From Yersinia hibernica (lineage in GTDB: Bacteria > Pseudomonadota > Gammaproteobacteria > Enterobacterales > Enterobacteriaceae): 64,000 nt of DNA. Location of the stretch: the NCBI RefSeq assembly GCF_004124235.1, contig NZ_CP032487.1:1736001-1800000 (forward strand). Reading direction: 5' to 3'. Shown piece after piece: positions 27,192 through 37,052 of the stretch. The notes beneath the pieces were generated by a model. The model did not search any database, was not told the origin of the DNA, and worked only from the letters and a program-made list of their open reading frames with translations. Position numbers and translations under genes: made by a program. Each line of letters starts with the position of its first letter. Position 1 is the first letter of the stretch.

Positions 27192-29831
27192 ATGAAGCAA
27201 TGCGCAAAAAGAGTGGGTTGGTGGCTATTAATTAGCGCAATTTCTCTGACAGTATTATGGAAAACACTGCCGCAGTGGTTACCAAAGATCGCCCAATACT
27301 GGCTGCCCGTAGGGAGCCAACTCGTCTTGTCCAGCCCCCCGGTTTGGCACGATGGCGCATTGCGGCTGCCACAATTAGGCTATCGGGTACAAAACTGTAC
27401 GCTGACCAATATTGATCAATTGAGTGTGGGTTATCGCCATGGGCGGTGGCAGTTAGGCGCGAATAGTGTCGCGGTGGACACGGCTTGTTTGAGTCAATTA
27501 TCTGGCAGTGGGGAAAGTGCGCCGCAAGATTTAGCTTATTGGCAGCAGCAACTGTCTGGGATTGACCTGAGCATTGGCAATGTGCAGATTACGCCGTGGC
27601 AGCAATACGCCGGTAAACTCACCCTCACATCACCTGACCCTAAAAAGCTCAGCCAAACCTTGCGTTATCAGGGGCAGCAATTGAGTTTTACTGCCACACT
27701 TGATGAACAACAGCAACTTAGCTTGCATCAATTCTCTATTGCGGTTCCCGGCACGCCGCAACCTTTCGAACTCAGTGGTAAGATTAAAATTCCGCTGTCG
27801 TTGGATGATTGGCCCGAACAAGGTGCGCTCGACGGTGTGTTGACGACCGGCTATCTGGCAAAACCCCTATTACTGAATTTGAGTTGGCAACAGCGCCACG
27901 GCGTTTTAACGCTGACAGAGCGCGGTGATGACTCGCCGCTGGCGCGCCTGCCTTGGCGTATCGCGCCCAACAAAATCCAGATAACCAACGGCCAATGGCA
28001 ATGGCCCTATGCCCAGCAGCCCTTAAGTGGCGGGATTAATCTGGCTTTGTATGATTGGGATCAAGGGTTGGATCAAACCGCGATTGAGGCGCGAATGAAT
28101 GTCATTACCTCGGGGAAAAATGGCAAAGGGAATGCCGTCCTGACCCTGGGGCCGGGCAATCTAAGCTTGATAAACAGCGAGTTAAAATTCCAGCTCAGTG
28201 GGCAAGCTAATCTGGAAAACATAATACTGAATGCCACTATTCCCGGCTTGCTCAGTGGCTCGATATTGAATCCGACCTGGCTGTTACATCCCGGTGCTTT
28301 ACTGCGCGCGCATGGTAACCTGACCCCGGAGCTGCACATAAAAGATGCGCGTTGGCCGCTAGCGGGGGTGAAGGTGACCGCCGCCGGTGTCACCGGCCGT
28401 TTACAGGCCATTGTTGATGCGCAGGATAGCTATTGGGGGAATTTCAATCTGCATCTTGATGGCCAGGCACAAGAGTTTTGGCCCGATAAAGGTGACTGGC
28501 AATGGCGCTACTGGGGCAATGGCCGCCTGCCACCTTTGGCCGCCCGTTGGGATATGGCGGGGGAAGGGCGCTGGCAAGGAACACTCATCACCGTTGATAA
28601 ACTCTCGAGCGGTTTTGACCGGCTGCAATATGGGTTGGTGAAGGTCGAAGCGCCACGGCTGACCTTAGTTAAACCCCTGACCTGGCAGCGAGATAATCAT
28701 CATCCGGCCTTTATTGCTGGGTTCGAATTGGGGGCGAAAAGAGTGGCCTTCAGTGATGGTGGCGGCTACTTACCGCCTGCGGTGCTGTCGCTGCAACTCA
28801 ATGGCCGGGATCCCGACAGCTTCTTGTGGCAAGGTAGTTTACAAGCACAAGCCATTGGGCCGATTGCCCTACGTGGCCGCTGGGATGGCGAGCGCTTACG
28901 CGGTGATGGTTGGTGGCCAAAACAGTCGCTGACAGTATTCCAACCGCTGATTTCTGAAGAGTTGGGAATAAAGCTGCGCGATGGTGAGCTTTATGCGCAA
29001 GCGGCATTTTCCGCTGCTCGTGAGCAAGGTTTTACCGCTGGCGGCCATTGGGTGGTGAACAACGGAGGTATGTGGCTGAAAGACGGCGAACTGAGCGGGC
29101 TGGATTTTGTGATGTCTTATCGGTTGAAAAATCATCACTGGCAGTTGGGGCCGAAAGATCCGGTGATGCTGCGAATTGCCTCAATAACTAATTTGTTTGA
29201 AATGCAAAATATCACGGCGGACTTACAGGGAACTTATCCCTATTCAGAGCAAACCCCATTGACCTTAAGCAATGTTGGCATGGATATTCTGAAAGGGCAT
29301 TTGAGTTTATCTGCTTTGCGTTTGCCACAGCATGATGCGGCAGTGCTAAAATTAAAAGCCATTGATCTCAGTGAGCTATTTACTGTTCTTCAACCAAAGC
29401 AACTGGCGATGTCGGGTAAAGTGAATGGCGAGCTGCCACTGTATCTCAATAATCCGCAGTGGTTGGTGCGCAATGGTTGGATAGCTAATGATGGTATAGT
29501 GACACTGCGCTTGGATCCGGACCTGACCCAGTCAATCAGTGAGAGTAATTTTGTGGCCGGTGCGGCGATTGATTGGTTGCGCTATATGGAGATTTACCAG
29601 TCTTATGCCACGGTCAGCCTCGATAACTTGGGTCAATTGACTTTGCGTTCAAAGATTCATGGTATTAATACACAAAAAAGTTCAAAACGAGAGATAGTGC
29701 TGCACTACAAGCATGAGGAAAATGTCTTCCAGCTCTGGCGCAGCCTACGTTTTGGTGACAATTTACAAGAATGGTTACAGCAAACTATTTCGTTACGACC
29801 AACATCTATACCGGCGAGGGCGAAGGAATGA
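27192..29831 (+). CDS. ydbH: AsmA-like envelope lipid-transport protein YdbH
   Basis: An 879-residue protein with an N-terminal membrane anchor (WWLLISAISLTVLW, about residues 10-24) and a long periplasmic beta-rich body, ending in the YdbH/dicarboxylate-transport (DctA-YdbH) domain. It is one of the three redundant AsmA-like proteins (with TamB and YhdP) that carry phospholipids from the inner to the outer membrane. The stop overlaps ynbE by 4 bases (ATGA). Confidence 0.92.
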   Translation: MKQCAKRVGWWLLISAISLTVLWKTLPQWLPKIAQYWLPVGSQLVLSSPPVWHDGALRLPQLGYRVQNCTLTNIDQLSVGYRHGRWQLGANSVAVDTACLSQLSGSGESAPQDLAYWQQQLSGIDLSIGNVQITPWQQYAGKLTLTSPDPKKLSQTLRYQGQQLSFTATLDEQQQLSLHQFSIAVPGTPQPFELSGKIKIPLSLDDWPEQGALDGVLTTGYLAKPLLLNLSWQQRHGVLTLTERGDDSPLARLPWRIAPNKIQITNGQWQWPYAQQPLSGGINLALYDWDQGLDQTAIEARMNVITSGKNGKGNAVLTLGPGNLSLINSELKFQLSGQANLENIILNATIPGLLSGSILNPTWLLHPGALLRAHGNLTPELHIKDARWPLAGVKVTAAGVTGRLQAIVDAQDSYWGNFNLHLDGQAQEFWPDKGDWQWRYWGNGRLPPLAARWDMAGEGRWQGTLITVDKLSSGFDRLQYGLVKVEAPRLTLVKPLTWQRDNHHPAFIAGFELGAKRVAFSDGGGYLPPAVLSLQLNGRDPDSFLWQGSLQAQAIGPIALRGRWDGERLRGDGWWPKQSLTVFQPLISEELGIKLRDGELYAQAAFSAAREQGFTAGGHWVVNNGGMWLKDGELSGLDFVMSYRLKNHHWQLGPKDPVMLRIASITNLFEMQNITADLQGTYPYSEQTPLTLSNVGMDILKGHLSLSALRLPQHDAAVLKLKAIDLSELFTVLQPKQLAMSGKVNGELPLYLNNPQWLVRNGWIANDGIVTLRLDPDLTQSISESNFVAGAAIDWLRYMEIYQSYATVSLDNLGQLTLRSKIHGINTQKSSKREIVLHYKHEENVFQLWRSLRFGDNLQEWLQQTISLRPTSIPARAKE

Positions 29832-30022
29832 AGATCTTGACATGGGAACCTGTAGCAATAGTGCTGGGCATTTTTATGCTTAGCGGCTGTCTACGCCTTG
29901 AAGTTGCCACCCCAGAAAAACCTATCACTATCAATATGAACGTCAAGATTGAGCATGAAATCCAGATTAGAGTGGACAAGGATGTGGAAAATTTGCTTAG
30001 AAATCAATCCAATCTATTTTAA
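29828..30022 (+). CDS. ynbE: Outer-membrane lipoprotein YnbE
   Basis: A 64-residue lipoprotein with lipobox LSGC (Cys22) and the conserved body LEVATPEKPITINMNVKI. In E. coli, YnbE partners YdbH at the outer membrane to complete an intermembrane lipid bridge. The ATG at 29828 overlaps the ydbH stop and follows GAAGGA. The open frame extends upstream but lies inside ydbH. Confidence 0.92.
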   Translation: MKILTWEPVAIVLGIFMLSGCLRLEVATPEKPITINMNVKIEHEIQIRVDKDVENLLRNQSNLF

Positions 30023-30031
30023 GGGGCCACA

Positions 30032-30403
30032 ATGAACAAGCAAACTGCAGGCTGGATTGGTGATACACAAAAGTTGATGCGCGTGATGCTGGGCTGCTTG
30101 GTGTTGAGCGGCAGTTTGTTGTTTAGTGTTGCCGCTTTTGCCCTGACCTTAGAGCAGGCAAAACAGCAAGGTCGGGTGGGGGAAACGCTGAGCGGTTATT
30201 TGGCACCGGTGAAAAAAGATGCGGAAACATTGGCGCTGGTGGAGCAAATCAATATTGCCAGAGCTGAGAAATATCAGGAAGTGGCGCAGAAAAATCATAT
30301 TTCAACTGACGATGTCGCCAAACTGGCGGGGCAGAAACTTGTTAACCGGGCCGGTGCGGGGGAATATGTCCGCGGGATTAACGGCCAGTGGATGCAGCGC
30401 TGA
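30032..30403 (+). CDS. ydbL: Periplasmic YdbL family protein
   Basis: A 123-residue protein with a hydrophobic signal segment (about residues 17-37, cut near AAFA) and a DUF1318 mature domain (LTLEQAKQQGRVGETLSGYL). In E. coli it is thought to keep YnbE from forming improper multimers in the YdbH-YnbE bridge. The ribosome site AAGGGG precedes the ATG. Third gene of the operon, followed by a clear terminator. Confidence 0.92.
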   Translation: MNKQTAGWIGDTQKLMRVMLGCLVLSGSLLFSVAAFALTLEQAKQQGRVGETLSGYLAPVKKDAETLALVEQINIARAEKYQEVAQKNHISTDDVAKLAGQKLVNRAGAGEYVRGINGQWMQR

Positions 30404-30445
30404 CAGGATTGCTACAACACTATAAATATAAACAGCACGATCAAT

Positions 30446-30476
30446 AAAAAACGCCCGTAGATATCGGGCGTTTTTT
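30446..30476 (+). terminator. Terminator of ydbH-ynbE-ydbL
   Basis: AAAAAACGCCCG and CGGGCGTTTTTT flank a 7-base loop. The A and T tracts on both sides make it usable in both directions, including for the convergent dalT. Confidence 0.9.
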
Positions 30477-30512
30477 ATGCAAAGTATTGCTACTAATGGA
30501 GAAAATAATAGT

Positions 30513-31826
30513 TTAGCGCTCAGGCTGCAAACTCGTCGCCACGGGATGGCCATGAAGACTGTTTAGCGACTCTTTGCGGTAATAAGTATCCGTATGACCC
30601 GGTTGCTCGACTTTAACAATTAAGGTCAGCACCGCGGCAATCAGATATAGCGCGGTATAAACCCATACCACGCCGACAATATCGAAGAATGGCAGCACCA
30701 GCGATGCGATGGCCGGGGCAACAAAATTACTTAAACCCGCTGACAGGTTATAAATCGAAATCGCCGCGCCTTTGTGTTCAGGTTCTAATACTGGGAAGAC
30801 GGCGGTCATCGGAACAAAGGCCGCTACGGTTATTCCTAACATTATTGCCGGTATCAGCGCTGCCCAGAAGTTATGGCCGAAATAAACCGGAATATAGTAA
30901 AACGCCAAGCTGGAAAGCGCGCAACCGATGCAACCAAACCAGCGTACCTGCCGCATCCAACCAATTTTCTCGCCCAAAATACCCCACATGATGTTGGTGA
31001 AAATGGTGACGAAGAAGAACACCGCCCAGATTTGCAACCACTCGGACATGGTAAAACCGAGCCGCCCAACAAACAGAATCGGCATGATCACGGCAAAACC
31101 AAACAGGGATAATGTGTTGATAATGCGAATCAGGCAGGATAAGAAAATATTTTTATTGGTAAATAGAATGGTGACCGCACGTGATAACTCTTTGAATTTC
31201 TCTTTATTAGAGAGCGAGGCTTTCGGGCTGGCGGTGCCAACATTACGTAGCAGAATCAATGCCATCAGGCCACCGACCATGACCCAAACAATGGCAAACC
31301 ACAAGGTTCCGGTTTCGCCAATCATCGGAATAGTAAAACTTGGCAAATAACTGCCTACCACGCCGATACCGACGGAGTACATTGCCCAGAACCAGCCCAT
31401 CGCCGACGAAAGCTGTTGTTTAGGCACGTTTTGCACAATAAGCATGACAAACGAATAGATAAACAATGGATAAGCCAGGCCGCGGATGCCGTAGAACACC
31501 AGCATCAATGGGTAACTTTTTATGCCCAAGCCAAACACCATAAACAGGCAATGCATCACCACCCACAGGATGAAACCTATGCGCATGGCGCGTTGCGGCG
31601 TGATAATTTCAGCCACCACCCCTGAACTCCAGGCGGCAATGGCGGCGGCTAACCCATATAGGGTAAATACAAACGCCGATTGCGCCGGGGTGAACCCCAT
31701 ATCGGTAATGTGTTTGGATAAGAAGGCCATTTCAAAGCCGTCGCCACTCATAAAAATGGCAATGGCAATGTAGCCCCAGAATAAATTCATCGGCAAGCCA
31801 AACCAATGAGTCGATTTTTTTTGCAT
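30513..31826 (-). CDS. dalT: D-arabinitol/ribitol MFS transporter (DalT/RbtT type)
   Basis: A 437-residue major facilitator protein with 12 predicted helices; the start MQKKSTHWFGLPMNLFWGYI and a polar C-terminus are typical of the Klebsiella DalT/RbtT pentitol permeases. It imports the polyol with protons. It is the third gene after dalD and dalK on the same strand. Assignment to arabinitol rather than ribitol rests on the neighbouring dalD. Confidence 0.87.
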   Translation of the reverse strand: MQKKSTHWFGLPMNLFWGYIAIAIFMSGDGFEMAFLSKHITDMGFTPAQSAFVFTLYGLAAAIAAWSSGVVAEIITPQRAMRIGFILWVVMHCLFMVFGLGIKSYPLMLVFYGIRGLAYPLFIYSFVMLIVQNVPKQQLSSAMGWFWAMYSVGIGVVGSYLPSFTIPMIGETGTLWFAIVWVMVGGLMALILLRNVGTASPKASLSNKEKFKELSRAVTILFTNKNIFLSCLIRIINTLSLFGFAVIMPILFVGRLGFTMSEWLQIWAVFFFVTIFTNIMWGILGEKIGWMRQVRWFGCIGCALSSLAFYYIPVYFGHNFWAALIPAIMLGITVAAFVPMTAVFPVLEPEHKGAAISIYNLSAGLSNFVAPAIASLVLPFFDIVGVVWVYTALYLIAAVLTLIVKVEQPGHTDTYYRKESLNSLHGHPVATSLQPER

Positions 31827-31937
31827 GTTCTGTTCCTCTAGCGTCTGAGCGCTGGCTGCTGGTTTGTAGGGTCAGCTTGTTTGTAAAGACCGCGAGTGAA
31901 AGGGCGACTTACTAGCCCGGCGATATGCGTTTTGGGT

Positions 31938-33410
31938 TTATCGCGACAATTGCTGACGGAGTTGTCGCTGTTGTTGATAAAGCTCTCGGTAGCACTCAAG
32001 GCGAGAAAATAAGGCATCTTGCCGGTTAACATCAGGAATAAAACGTTGGTCGATGGGCGGCTTAGTGCAGACTAATTGCTCATCGCCGCCGCTCGCCAAC
32101 CAACCTAAGCGCGCGGCACCTAATGCGCCGCCGGCTTCGCCACCACTGTGAGTGATGATGGGCAGATTGAGCGTGTCTGCCATCAGTTGCCCCCACCAGG
32201 CACTGCGCGCTCCGCCGCCGATGAGTGACGATTGGCTCAATTGAGTTCCGGCCGCTGCTAATACCGCCAAACCATCGGCGATACCAAAACTAACCCCCTC
32301 CAACACCGCATAACCCAATGCCGCGCGATCGGTTGCATGGGTCATACCATGGAAAGCTCCGGTCGCGAGCGGATCGTTATGGGGGGTGCGCTCACCAGAG
32401 AGATAGGGCAGGAAAATCGGGGCCAGGCGTTGTTCAGCTCGGCTGAGCTGAGCCACTTCAGATAACAATGTTGTTTCATTGCTGCCCAGCAGTTGGCATA
32501 ACCAGCGCAAAGCACTGGCTGCGGTTAGCATCACACTCATTTGGTGCCAGCGATGTGGCAAAGCATGACAAAAGGCATGTACAGCCGATTGTGGATTTGG
32601 GCGATAGCAATCATTGACCGCGAACAATACGCCAGATGTGCCAAGGGAGATAAAACCATCACCGGGATTGATGGCTCCAATGCCCACTGCGCTGGCGGCA
32701 TTGTCCCCGCCACCACCGGCAATCACCACTTTATGCGACAAGCCCCATTCGCGAGCAATATCGGCTTTTAAATAGCCGCTGGGGGCATTGCCTTCTATCA
32801 ACCGTGGCATCATATCGCGCGATAATCCACACGCGGCTAGCAGGGAGTCGGACCAATCGCGCTGCGCGACATCCAGCCACAGAGTGCCGGCAGAGTCAGA
32901 CATATCGCTGACCTTATCGCCACTCATCATCCAGCGCAGATAATCTTTGGGCAGCAGCACCATGGCCAATTGCGCGAAGATTTCCGGCTCATGGCGAGCA
33001 ACCCACAGCAGTTTTGGTGCAGTAAAACCGGGCATCGCTAGATTACCGGCAATTTGCTGCAGTTGTGGGGCGTTGCGCGTGAGTTCTGCACACTCTTCAG
33101 CACAGCGCGCATCATTCCACAAAATGGCTGGGCGCAGGATGCGGTCTTCGCGGTTTAGCAACACTGCGCCATGCATCTGACCTGACAGGCCGATGGCGGC
33201 AATCTCCCCCCAGCGCTGCGGTATTTTGTGGCGTAGGCGGCCGATAACACGCTGTGTCGCTTGCCACCAATCAGCAGGGTTTTGCTCTGACCATAAGGGG
33301 TGTGGGCGCTGCACGGTGAGCGGCTCGCCCTCACTGGCCAAAATCTGCCCGCGCTCATCAATCACCATGGCTTTAATTTCTGAGGTGCCTAAATCGAGTC
33401 CAAGATACAT
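31938..33410 (-). CDS. dalK: D-xylulose kinase of the arabinitol operon
   Basis: A 490-residue FGGY carbohydrate kinase with the N-terminal phosphate-binding motif GLDLGTSEIKA, GLSGQMHGAV (substrate region) and the C-terminal signature GVSFGIADGLAVL, then GGGARS. It phosphorylates D-xylulose made from D-arabinitol, feeding the pentose phosphate pathway. The ATG at 33410 has AAGGA six bases before it; the ATG at 33416 overlaps that site. It begins 19 bases after dalD. Alternative name: xylB paralogue. Confidence 0.88.
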   Translation of the reverse strand: MYLGLDLGTSEIKAMVIDERGQILASEGEPLTVQRPHPLWSEQNPADWWQATQRVIGRLRHKIPQRWGEIAAIGLSGQMHGAVLLNREDRILRPAILWNDARCAEECAELTRNAPQLQQIAGNLAMPGFTAPKLLWVARHEPEIFAQLAMVLLPKDYLRWMMSGDKVSDMSDSAGTLWLDVAQRDWSDSLLAACGLSRDMMPRLIEGNAPSGYLKADIAREWGLSHKVVIAGGGGDNAASAVGIGAINPGDGFISLGTSGVLFAVNDCYRPNPQSAVHAFCHALPHRWHQMSVMLTAASALRWLCQLLGSNETTLLSEVAQLSRAEQRLAPIFLPYLSGERTPHNDPLATGAFHGMTHATDRAALGYAVLEGVSFGIADGLAVLAAAGTQLSQSSLIGGGARSAWWGQLMADTLNLPIITHSGGEAGGALGAARLGWLASGGDEQLVCTKPPIDQRFIPDVNRQDALFSRLECYRELYQQQRQLRQQLSR

Positions 33411-33429
33411 AGCCATTCCTTGTTGATGA

Positions 33430-34821
33430 TTAACGGTTCGCCATGACCCAGGCATTTACCCGGTCAATGGATTGACGTAATAACTGTTCAAACTGACGGT
33501 CACTGGCCAGTGGGCCAAACAGTTTATTGTCACGAGCAAACAGGCCGACGGGGTCAGCGGAGTGGAACATGGCGTGGACGGCGCTGGCATCCAGAATTCC
33601 GTCTTGGTATTCATATGGCAGGCTGCCTTGGTGCCAACTGGCCATAAAGACAAAGAATAGCGCGGGCAACATGGCGGTCGCGGTCGGTGTGCGACCACGC
33701 TGATAGCACTCCATCAGTGTTGGGGTAATAAATCCGGGGATTTTCGAGAAACCATCGGCGGCGACCCGCTGGTTGGTATCACGGATATACGGGTTACTGA
33801 AACGCTCCAAAACCACATCACGATAATGCGCTAAATCTAACGGGCTGGGTGACAGTGAGGGGATAACATCCTGAGTGACATAGTCATAGGCCATCTGGCG
33901 AATAGCCGCTGTTTGGGTGCTTTCGTGAATATAGTTTTGCCCAATCAAGGTTCCTGCCCAGGCGATACAACTGTGGCTGGCATTGAGGATACGAATCTTT
34001 GCCTCTTCATACGGCAGTACAGATTCGACCATTTCTACGCCGACATTCTCCAGCGCTGGCCGCCCGGCAATGAAGTCATCCTCAATAACCCATTGAATAA
34101 ATGATTCGCCCATCACTGGTACCTTGTCAGCAACTCCCGTCTGTTCGAATACGCGCGGGGCAATATCATCAGATGGGCGCGGGGTAATGCGGTCAACCAT
34201 GGTATTTGGGCTGCGCGTTTGGCGGGTGACCCAGCTCAATAAACTTTGCTGGTCACGTAAAGCCAGAAACTCCAACAGACAATGGCGAAAGCGCTCGCCG
34301 TTATGGCGCAGATTATCGCAGTTCAGTAACGTCACTGGGCCACTGTTCATCTGCTGGCGTTGCAGCAAAATACGGCTGATTGCGCCGTAAATAGTGCGGC
34401 AATCCCCATTGAGGTCGGCCTGAATGTCCGCGTTATCTTGTTGCAGATTAAATTGATTATCCAGATAGTAGCCGCCCTCGGTCACGGTAAAGGAAATAAC
34501 GCGAGTCTCTGGCCGGCGACCTTGCGCCACCAAATGGTGCAATTCTTTATCCCACGGGATGATGTTGCGCAGTGAAGTGATTTTTTCATACTGACGCTCG
34601 CCTGCGGGCGTCACCGTTTCCAGCATGTATTCCCCATTCTGGGCGGCCAAAGTAGCCAGTAGTGGGGCCGCGTCATCACGAATATTTGCCAGCGCAATTG
34701 ACCAAGTGTTATCACCGGCGGCCCGTAAACGGTGCAGATACCAAGCCTGATGGGCGCGGTGGAAAGAGCCAGCACCAATATGTAGCCATATCGCCGGGGT
34801 GGAATTCAGCTCAGTATTCAT
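33430..34821 (-). CDS. dalD: D-arabinitol 4-dehydrogenase DalD
   Basis: A 463-residue polyol-specific long-chain dehydrogenase (mannitol dehydrogenase family). The N-terminal fold carries [15 protein letters not shown], and the family signature appears as [23 protein letters not shown] marks the catalytic C-terminal domain. It oxidises D-arabinitol to D-xylulose with NAD. Two ATGs are adjacent; 34821 has the better distance from CGGAGAAC. First gene of the operon, divergent from the regulator. Confidence 0.9.
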   Translation of the reverse strand: MNTELNSTPAIWLHIGAGSFHRAHQAWYLHRLRAAGDNTWSIALANIRDDAAPLLATLAAQNGEYMLETVTPAGERQYEKITSLRNIIPWDKELHHLVAQGRRPETRVISFTVTEGGYYLDNQFNLQQDNADIQADLNGDCRTIYGAISRILLQRQQMNSGPVTLLNCDNLRHNGERFRHCLLEFLALRDQQSLLSWVTRQTRSPNTMVDRITPRPSDDIAPRVFEQTGVADKVPVMGESFIQWVIEDDFIAGRPALENVGVEMVESVLPYEEAKIRILNASHSCIAWAGTLIGQNYIHESTQTAAIRQMAYDYVTQDVIPSLSPSPLDLAHYRDVVLERFSNPYIRDTNQRVAADGFSKIPGFITPTLMECYQRGRTPTATAMLPALFFVFMASWHQGSLPYEYQDGILDASAVHAMFHSADPVGLFARDNKLFGPLASDRQFEQLLRQSIDRVNAWVMANR

Positions 34822-34868
34822 CATGTTCTCCGTAATCAAGTCTGCATTAAGATAATTCTTGGGCATAA

Positions 34869-34932
34869 GCCCTTTTTTGGGGCATTTGCTCGATTGTGTT
34901 AGGTTAATGTAACTTTTGCCCTTTAGTTGGGC
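34869..34932. promoter_or_regulatory. Two GCCC-N7-GGGC operators in the dal intergenic region
   Basis: Two 15-base sites of the form GCCCTTT-N4-GGGC occur at 34869-34883 and 34918-34932, 49 bases apart start to start. They lie between divergent dalD and its regulator. Shared arms and shared TTT after the left arm suggest binding of the same protein, most simply the SorC-type regulator. This is inference from the repeat. Confidence 0.5.
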
Positions 34933-34986
34933 TTTGGCTCACATAAACGACAGCGGAGATAAAAATCTACCCAAGAGCGGCGTAAC

Positions 34987-35988
34987 ATGTTTAACATGAC
35001 TTTTTCACCCCCATCGCGTAGCAAACTTATGCATAAGAGTGACAAGAAATTAGATCAAGCGGCCCGAGCGGCCTGGATGTATTACGTTGCTGGGCAGACG
35101 CAACATGAAATCGCGGATGCGCTGGGGGTTTCCCGCCAGGTCGCCCAACGGCTGGTGGCCTGTGCTATCGATAACGGATTGGTCAGTGTCAATATTGCTC
35201 ATCCGGTGGGCCGCTGTATGGCGCTGGCTGATAAGTTACAAAAACACTATGGATTACATCAATGCCAGGTGGTACCCAGCTTAGGCATGGATAGTGCAGG
35301 GGTGCAGCGCGCCATTGCCGTGGTGGGCGCTGAGGTGATGGCGCAGTTTTTGCGGCAAGAACAACCGCTGGTCATTGGGGTCGGGTCAGGGCGCAGTTTA
35401 AAGGCGGCTATTGATGAGTTACCTGATTTTGACCGCCCCCAACACAGCTGTGTTTCTCTCATTGGGGCCATCGCCGCAGACGGGTCTTGTACTCGCTATG
35501 ACGTGCCATTATGGATGGCCGAGAAAACCCAAGGGCGCTACTTTATTTTGCCCGCACCGCTGTTTGCCGATAGCGCAGCTGACCGAGAACTATGGTGCAA
35601 TCACCGTATTTATCGCACGGTGACAGAGAAAGCAGCCCAGGCGGATGTGACTTTTATGGGGATTGGCTCGATGGGTTATCACTGCCCGCTGCACAAAGAT
35701 GGTTTTATTTCAGAGCATGATGTGGCTGCCCTGACCGCGGCCAATGTGGTAGCTGAAATGCTAGGTAACTTCATTGATATCAATGGCCAGCGGGTAAGCT
35801 ATGTGCTGGACCAACGTTTAACCAGTGCCAGTTTGCATATCCAGCCGAAAAAACCAGTTATTGCTATAGCTGGTGGCGCGGAAAAACATCAAGCTATCAA
35901 AGCAGCTCTCAGAGGTCATTGGGTGAATGGGTTGGTGACGGACGAAGAGAGTGCCATTGCGCTGCTCGCACCTGAGTTGAGTGTCTGA
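34987..35988 (+). CDS. SorC/DeoR-family regulator of the arabinitol operon
   Basis: A 333-residue regulator with an N-terminal HTH (about residues 25-60, GQTQHEIADALGVSRQVAQR) and a C-terminal SorC sugar-binding domain (IGVGSGRSLKAAI, FMGIGSMGY). It is expected to bind arabinitol or xylulose (phosphate) and control the divergent dalDKT operon. ATG at 34987 is used; an internal ATG at 35029 is nearer the conserved part, but has no ribosome site. It corresponds in position to dalR of Klebsiella. Confidence 0.85.
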   Translation: MFNMTFSPPSRSKLMHKSDKKLDQAARAAWMYYVAGQTQHEIADALGVSRQVAQRLVACAIDNGLVSVNIAHPVGRCMALADKLQKHYGLHQCQVVPSLGMDSAGVQRAIAVVGAEVMAQFLRQEQPLVIGVGSGRSLKAAIDELPDFDRPQHSCVSLIGAIAADGSCTRYDVPLWMAEKTQGRYFILPAPLFADSAADRELWCNHRIYRTVTEKAAQADVTFMGIGSMGYHCPLHKDGFISEHDVAALTAANVVAEMLGNFIDINGQRVSYVLDQRLTSASLHIQPKKPVIAIAGGAEKHQAIKAALRGHWVNGLVTDEESAIALLAPELSV

Positions 35989-35990
35989 GC

Positions 35991-36015
35991 ATAAAAAAGC
36001 GCGCCTAAGGCGCGC
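35991..36015 (-). terminator. Terminator of azoR
   Basis: The stem GCGCGCC/GGCGCGC (35999-36015) has a 3-base loop and is followed on the minus strand by six T. It lies about 95 bases beyond the azoR stop and just after the convergent regulator gene. Confidence 0.8.
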
Positions 36016-36110
36016 AATGATGAAATCGACTACTGGGTAATACGAGGGTAATACGAGGTTACTTCAGTTGCGCATCAGCAGAGACACCCGCGGTGCGCAA
36101 AAGTTATTCA

Positions 36111-37052
<942 letters not shown>

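Noticed and set aside
34861..34878. GGGC-ATAA-GCCC-TTTTTT resembling a short terminator upstream of dalR
   Set aside because: A 4-base stem is too weak, and the bases also belong to the proposed operator.
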